Assembly (NCBI GenBank): GCA_023411445.1
Contig: JAEYOT010000309.1
Span: 1-7,759 of the forward strand
Direction: 5' to 3'
DNA: 7,759 nucleotides
Source of the DNA: Pseudomonadota bacterium
GTDB taxonomy: Bacteria; Myxococcota_A; Polyangia; Polyangiales; Polyangiaceae
Shown here in pieces: positions 6,503-7,759 of the stretch; the first letter of the stretch is position 1; each line of letters begins with the position of its first letter. Made by a program: the position numbers and the translations under genes. The notes beneath the pieces are model-generated. The model had not been told where the DNA came from. It ran no database searches and worked only from the letters and a program-made list of their open reading frames with translations.

Positions 6503-6521
6503 GCTCGCTTCGGCGGCGAGC
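6503..6521. terminator. Possible bidirectional hairpin terminator
   Basis: A 6-base stem, GCTCGC paired with GCGAGC, encloses a 7-base loop; an alternative inner fold is CGC-TTCG-GCG with a stable TTCG tetraloop. It lies 34 bases after the gshA stop and touches the last base of the facing gene's stop codon. No T-run follows on either strand, so intrinsic termination is uncertain. Confidence 0.35.
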
Positions 6522-7543
6522 TACTTCACGTCGTACGCTTCGATCACGTCATCTAGGAAGCGCGGCACGACGACGCGGCTGCGCTTGGAGTCCCAAGCCA
6601 TGTCCGCCGGCCCCGACACGTTCTGGATGATGGGCTCGAAGCTGCCGCCCAGCTTGCCGCGATAGACGGCGCTGGCGCCCCAGCTGGAGACGATGAAGGT
6701 GTCGCCGTTCACGATGAAGCCATCCAGGCCGCCGTTCGGCAGCTTCGTCACGTCCTCGCGCTTGCCGTCGTCGGTCAGCCGGAACACCTCGTTGGAGGTC
6801 AACGTGTTCACGTACAGGCCCTTGGCGCCAAACACGAGCCCGTTCGGTCCGCCCAGCTCCTTGGCCTTGGCCACGACCTTCACCTTGCCGCCCTTGTCGA
6901 TGACCAGCACTTGATCGCCGCCTTGCGGCTCGAAGCCGCTCGCGCCCGGCTTCACGGAAGAATCCGACACGAACACGCGGCCATCCGGCGCCAGCACCAC
7001 GTCGTTGGCGAAGGTGGCGTCCGGCAGCGCAATGTCACCCTTGGGCGCGAGCGTCTTCAGGTCGAACTTGCGCACCTGCGTGATGTCGCTCACCCACAGC
7101 TCGCCACGCACGATCGCCATGCCCTTGGGCGCGTCGAGCTTCACGTTCTTCTCGCCGCCCGCGATGAGCTTGGGAGCTTTGATCGTGCCGTCCGGCAAGA
7201 GCTCGGAGATGTAGCCGTTGTTGTCCACGTCGGTCGGCTTGCCGTTGATGTTGCTCACCAGGTAGCGATCGCCCTCCGCGTCGTACAGCACGCTCTCGGG
7301 CGTCGCGAACGCGCCCTTGAAGGTGACGGCCGGAGCCGGCGTCGGCGCGGGAGGTTTGGCCGCTTCTTGCGCGGGCGCTGGCGCGGCAGACGGCGCAGCG
7401 CTGGCGGCGGCCGGGATCTTCTCCACCATCACGGGTGCTGGCTCCGGCGGCGCGCCGGGCTGTGCCACCTCGGGGGGCGGCGCCGGCTTCGAGCAAGCCA
7501 CGGCCACCCAGCTGAGCGCCAAAAGCGACGTCCGAACGTTCAT
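6521..7543 (-). CDS. SMP-30/gluconolactonase-like beta-propeller lipoprotein
   Basis: 340 residues. The signal peptide ends in AVAC with the lipidated cysteine at 17, followed by Ser, consistent with outer-membrane sorting. Residues 18-73 are a Pro/Ala-rich linker without fold, then a six-bladed propeller-like domain runs from about 74 to 340. Blade motifs include ESVLYDAEGDRYLVSNING, GELWVSDI, NDVVLAPDGRVFVSDSS, GPNGLVFGAKGLYVNTL and LDGFIVNGDTFIVSSWG. Residues in positions typical of the SMP-30 metal site are present: E83, N180, N234 (PNG) and D274 (LDG), so lactonase-like hydrolysis at the cell surface is possible, but the substrate cannot be named. A binding-only propeller is the alternative. 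AAGGAG lies 6 bases before the ATG and fixes the start. It may follow the partial minus-strand gene to its right, 55 bases upstream. Confidence 0.88.
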   Translation of the reverse strand: MNVRTSLLALSWVAVACSKPAPPPEVAQPGAPPEPAPVMVEKIPAAASAAPSAAPAPAQEAAKPPAPTPAPAVTFKGAFATPESVLYDAEGDRYLVSNINGKPTDVDNNGYISELLPDGTIKAPKLIAGGEKNVKLDAPKGMAIVRGELWVSDITQVRKFDLKTLAPKGDIALPDATFANDVVLAPDGRVFVSDSSVKPGASGFEPQGGDQVLVIDKGGKVKVVAKAKELGGPNGLVFGAKGLYVNTLTSNEVFRLTDDGKREDVTKLPNGGLDGFIVNGDTFIVSSWGASAVYRGKLGGSFEPIIQNVSGPADMAWDSKRSRVVVPRFLDDVIEAYDVK

Positions 7544-7549
7544 CTGAAG

Positions 7550-7555
7550 CTCCTT
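7550..7555 (-). promoter_or_regulatory. Ribosome binding site of the propeller lipoprotein
   Basis: On the minus strand AAGGAG lies 6 bases before the ATG at 7543, a near-ideal Shine-Dalgarno and one of the strongest in the window. Confidence 0.7.
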
Positions 7556-7598
7556 CCTCGGGGGGCGGAGCTTACAACAAGCGTTTCGCTCGGCGCGC

Positions 7599-7759
7599 TC
7601 AGACTGAAGGCGCGCGTGGCGGACGCGGGAACAGCGGCCGTTCGGTCGCCACGCCGGTGGGGGCTTCGCTGTCGCACCAGGTCTCGTGATCGCTCAACGT
7701 GCGCGCCGCCTCACGCGCCGCTTGCGCCGCTTGCTCGGTCGCCCGATCAGTCGGCACGT
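7599..7759 (-). CDS. C-terminal fragment of an unidentified protein, cut by window edge
   Basis: The minus strand is open from the right edge to a TGA at 7601-7599 and gives the last 52 residues of a protein. They comprise a short Ala/Gln/Glu/Arg helix-like stretch (TEQAAQAAREAARTLSDH), one Trp-Cys pair (TWCDSEAP), and a Pro/Arg-rich end (PLFPRPPRAPSV). Third positions are G/C-rich like the neighbouring genes, while the other two minus-strand frames contain stops, which supports coding. I do not recognise a family. The terminal GTG at 7757 could be read as a start, but an incomplete longer gene is more likely. Confidence 0.55.
   Translation of the reverse strand, partial: VPTDRATEQAAQAAREAARTLSDHETWCDSEAPTGVATERPLFPRPPRAPSV

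Noticed and set aside
7325..7492. Low-complexity GC-rich stretch as a tandem DNA repeat
   Set aside because: It is explained by the Pro/Ala-rich linker of the lipoprotein and has no regular repeat unit at DNA level.
1..7759. CRISPR array, tRNA, rRNA, insertion sequence or defence system
   Set aside because: No spaced direct repeats, cloverleaf-like sequences, transposase motifs or known defence-gene motifs were found on either strand.

Overview
The window is high-GC DNA, densely coding, with a strong G/C bias at third codon positions. Its gene content is a plant-type glutamate-cysteine ligase, several exported alanine-rich HEAT and propeller lipoproteins, and proline/alanine linkers. Together these suggest a member of the Myxococcota, probably of the Polyangia/Sorangiineae type. 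That placement is inferred from composition and protein style, not from a marker gene. No rRNA, tRNA, CRISPR array, insertion sequence or phage gene is visible.

Layout. Positions 1-1393 hold a two-gene minus-strand unit: a Nudix hydrolase (692-1393) followed 5 bases later by an NAD kinase (686 down to 1, cut by the left edge). A 45-base divergent spacer separates it from a plus-strand run of four genes. These are an exported HEAT-repeat protein (1439-2299), a lipoprotein joining a propeller-like half to a helical-repeat half (2296-4110, ATGA overlap with the previous gene), a homocysteine S-methyltransferase-like protein (4127-5347 as read) and a glutamate-cysteine ligase, gshA (5098-6468). 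A 52-base convergent gap with small hairpins follows. Then come a minus-strand SMP-30/gluconolactonase-like lipoprotein (6521-7543) and the C-terminal end of an unidentified minus-strand gene (7599-7759, cut by the right edge). No gene-free stretch exceeds 60 bases.

Function. The left unit looks like nicotinamide-nucleotide metabolism: phosphorylation of NAD(H) beside a likely nucleoside-diphosphate-sugar or ADP-ribose pyrophosphatase. The plus-strand run begins with two exported proteins that appear translationally coupled and may act together in the cell envelope. It ends with two cytoplasmic sulfur-related proteins, of which only GshA has an obvious catalytic identity (gamma-glutamylcysteine synthesis, first step to glutathione).

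Most notable points. (1) The homocysteine-methyltransferase-like protein keeps the fold's landmarks but lacks the zinc-ligand cysteines, and no stop codon follows the domain, so its frame runs 250 bases into gshA. (2) The NAD kinase resembles the plant NADK3/NADH-kinase branch rather than the usual bacterial type. (3) The Nudix box has an 11-residue spacer instead of 7. No clear defence or mobile system was found.
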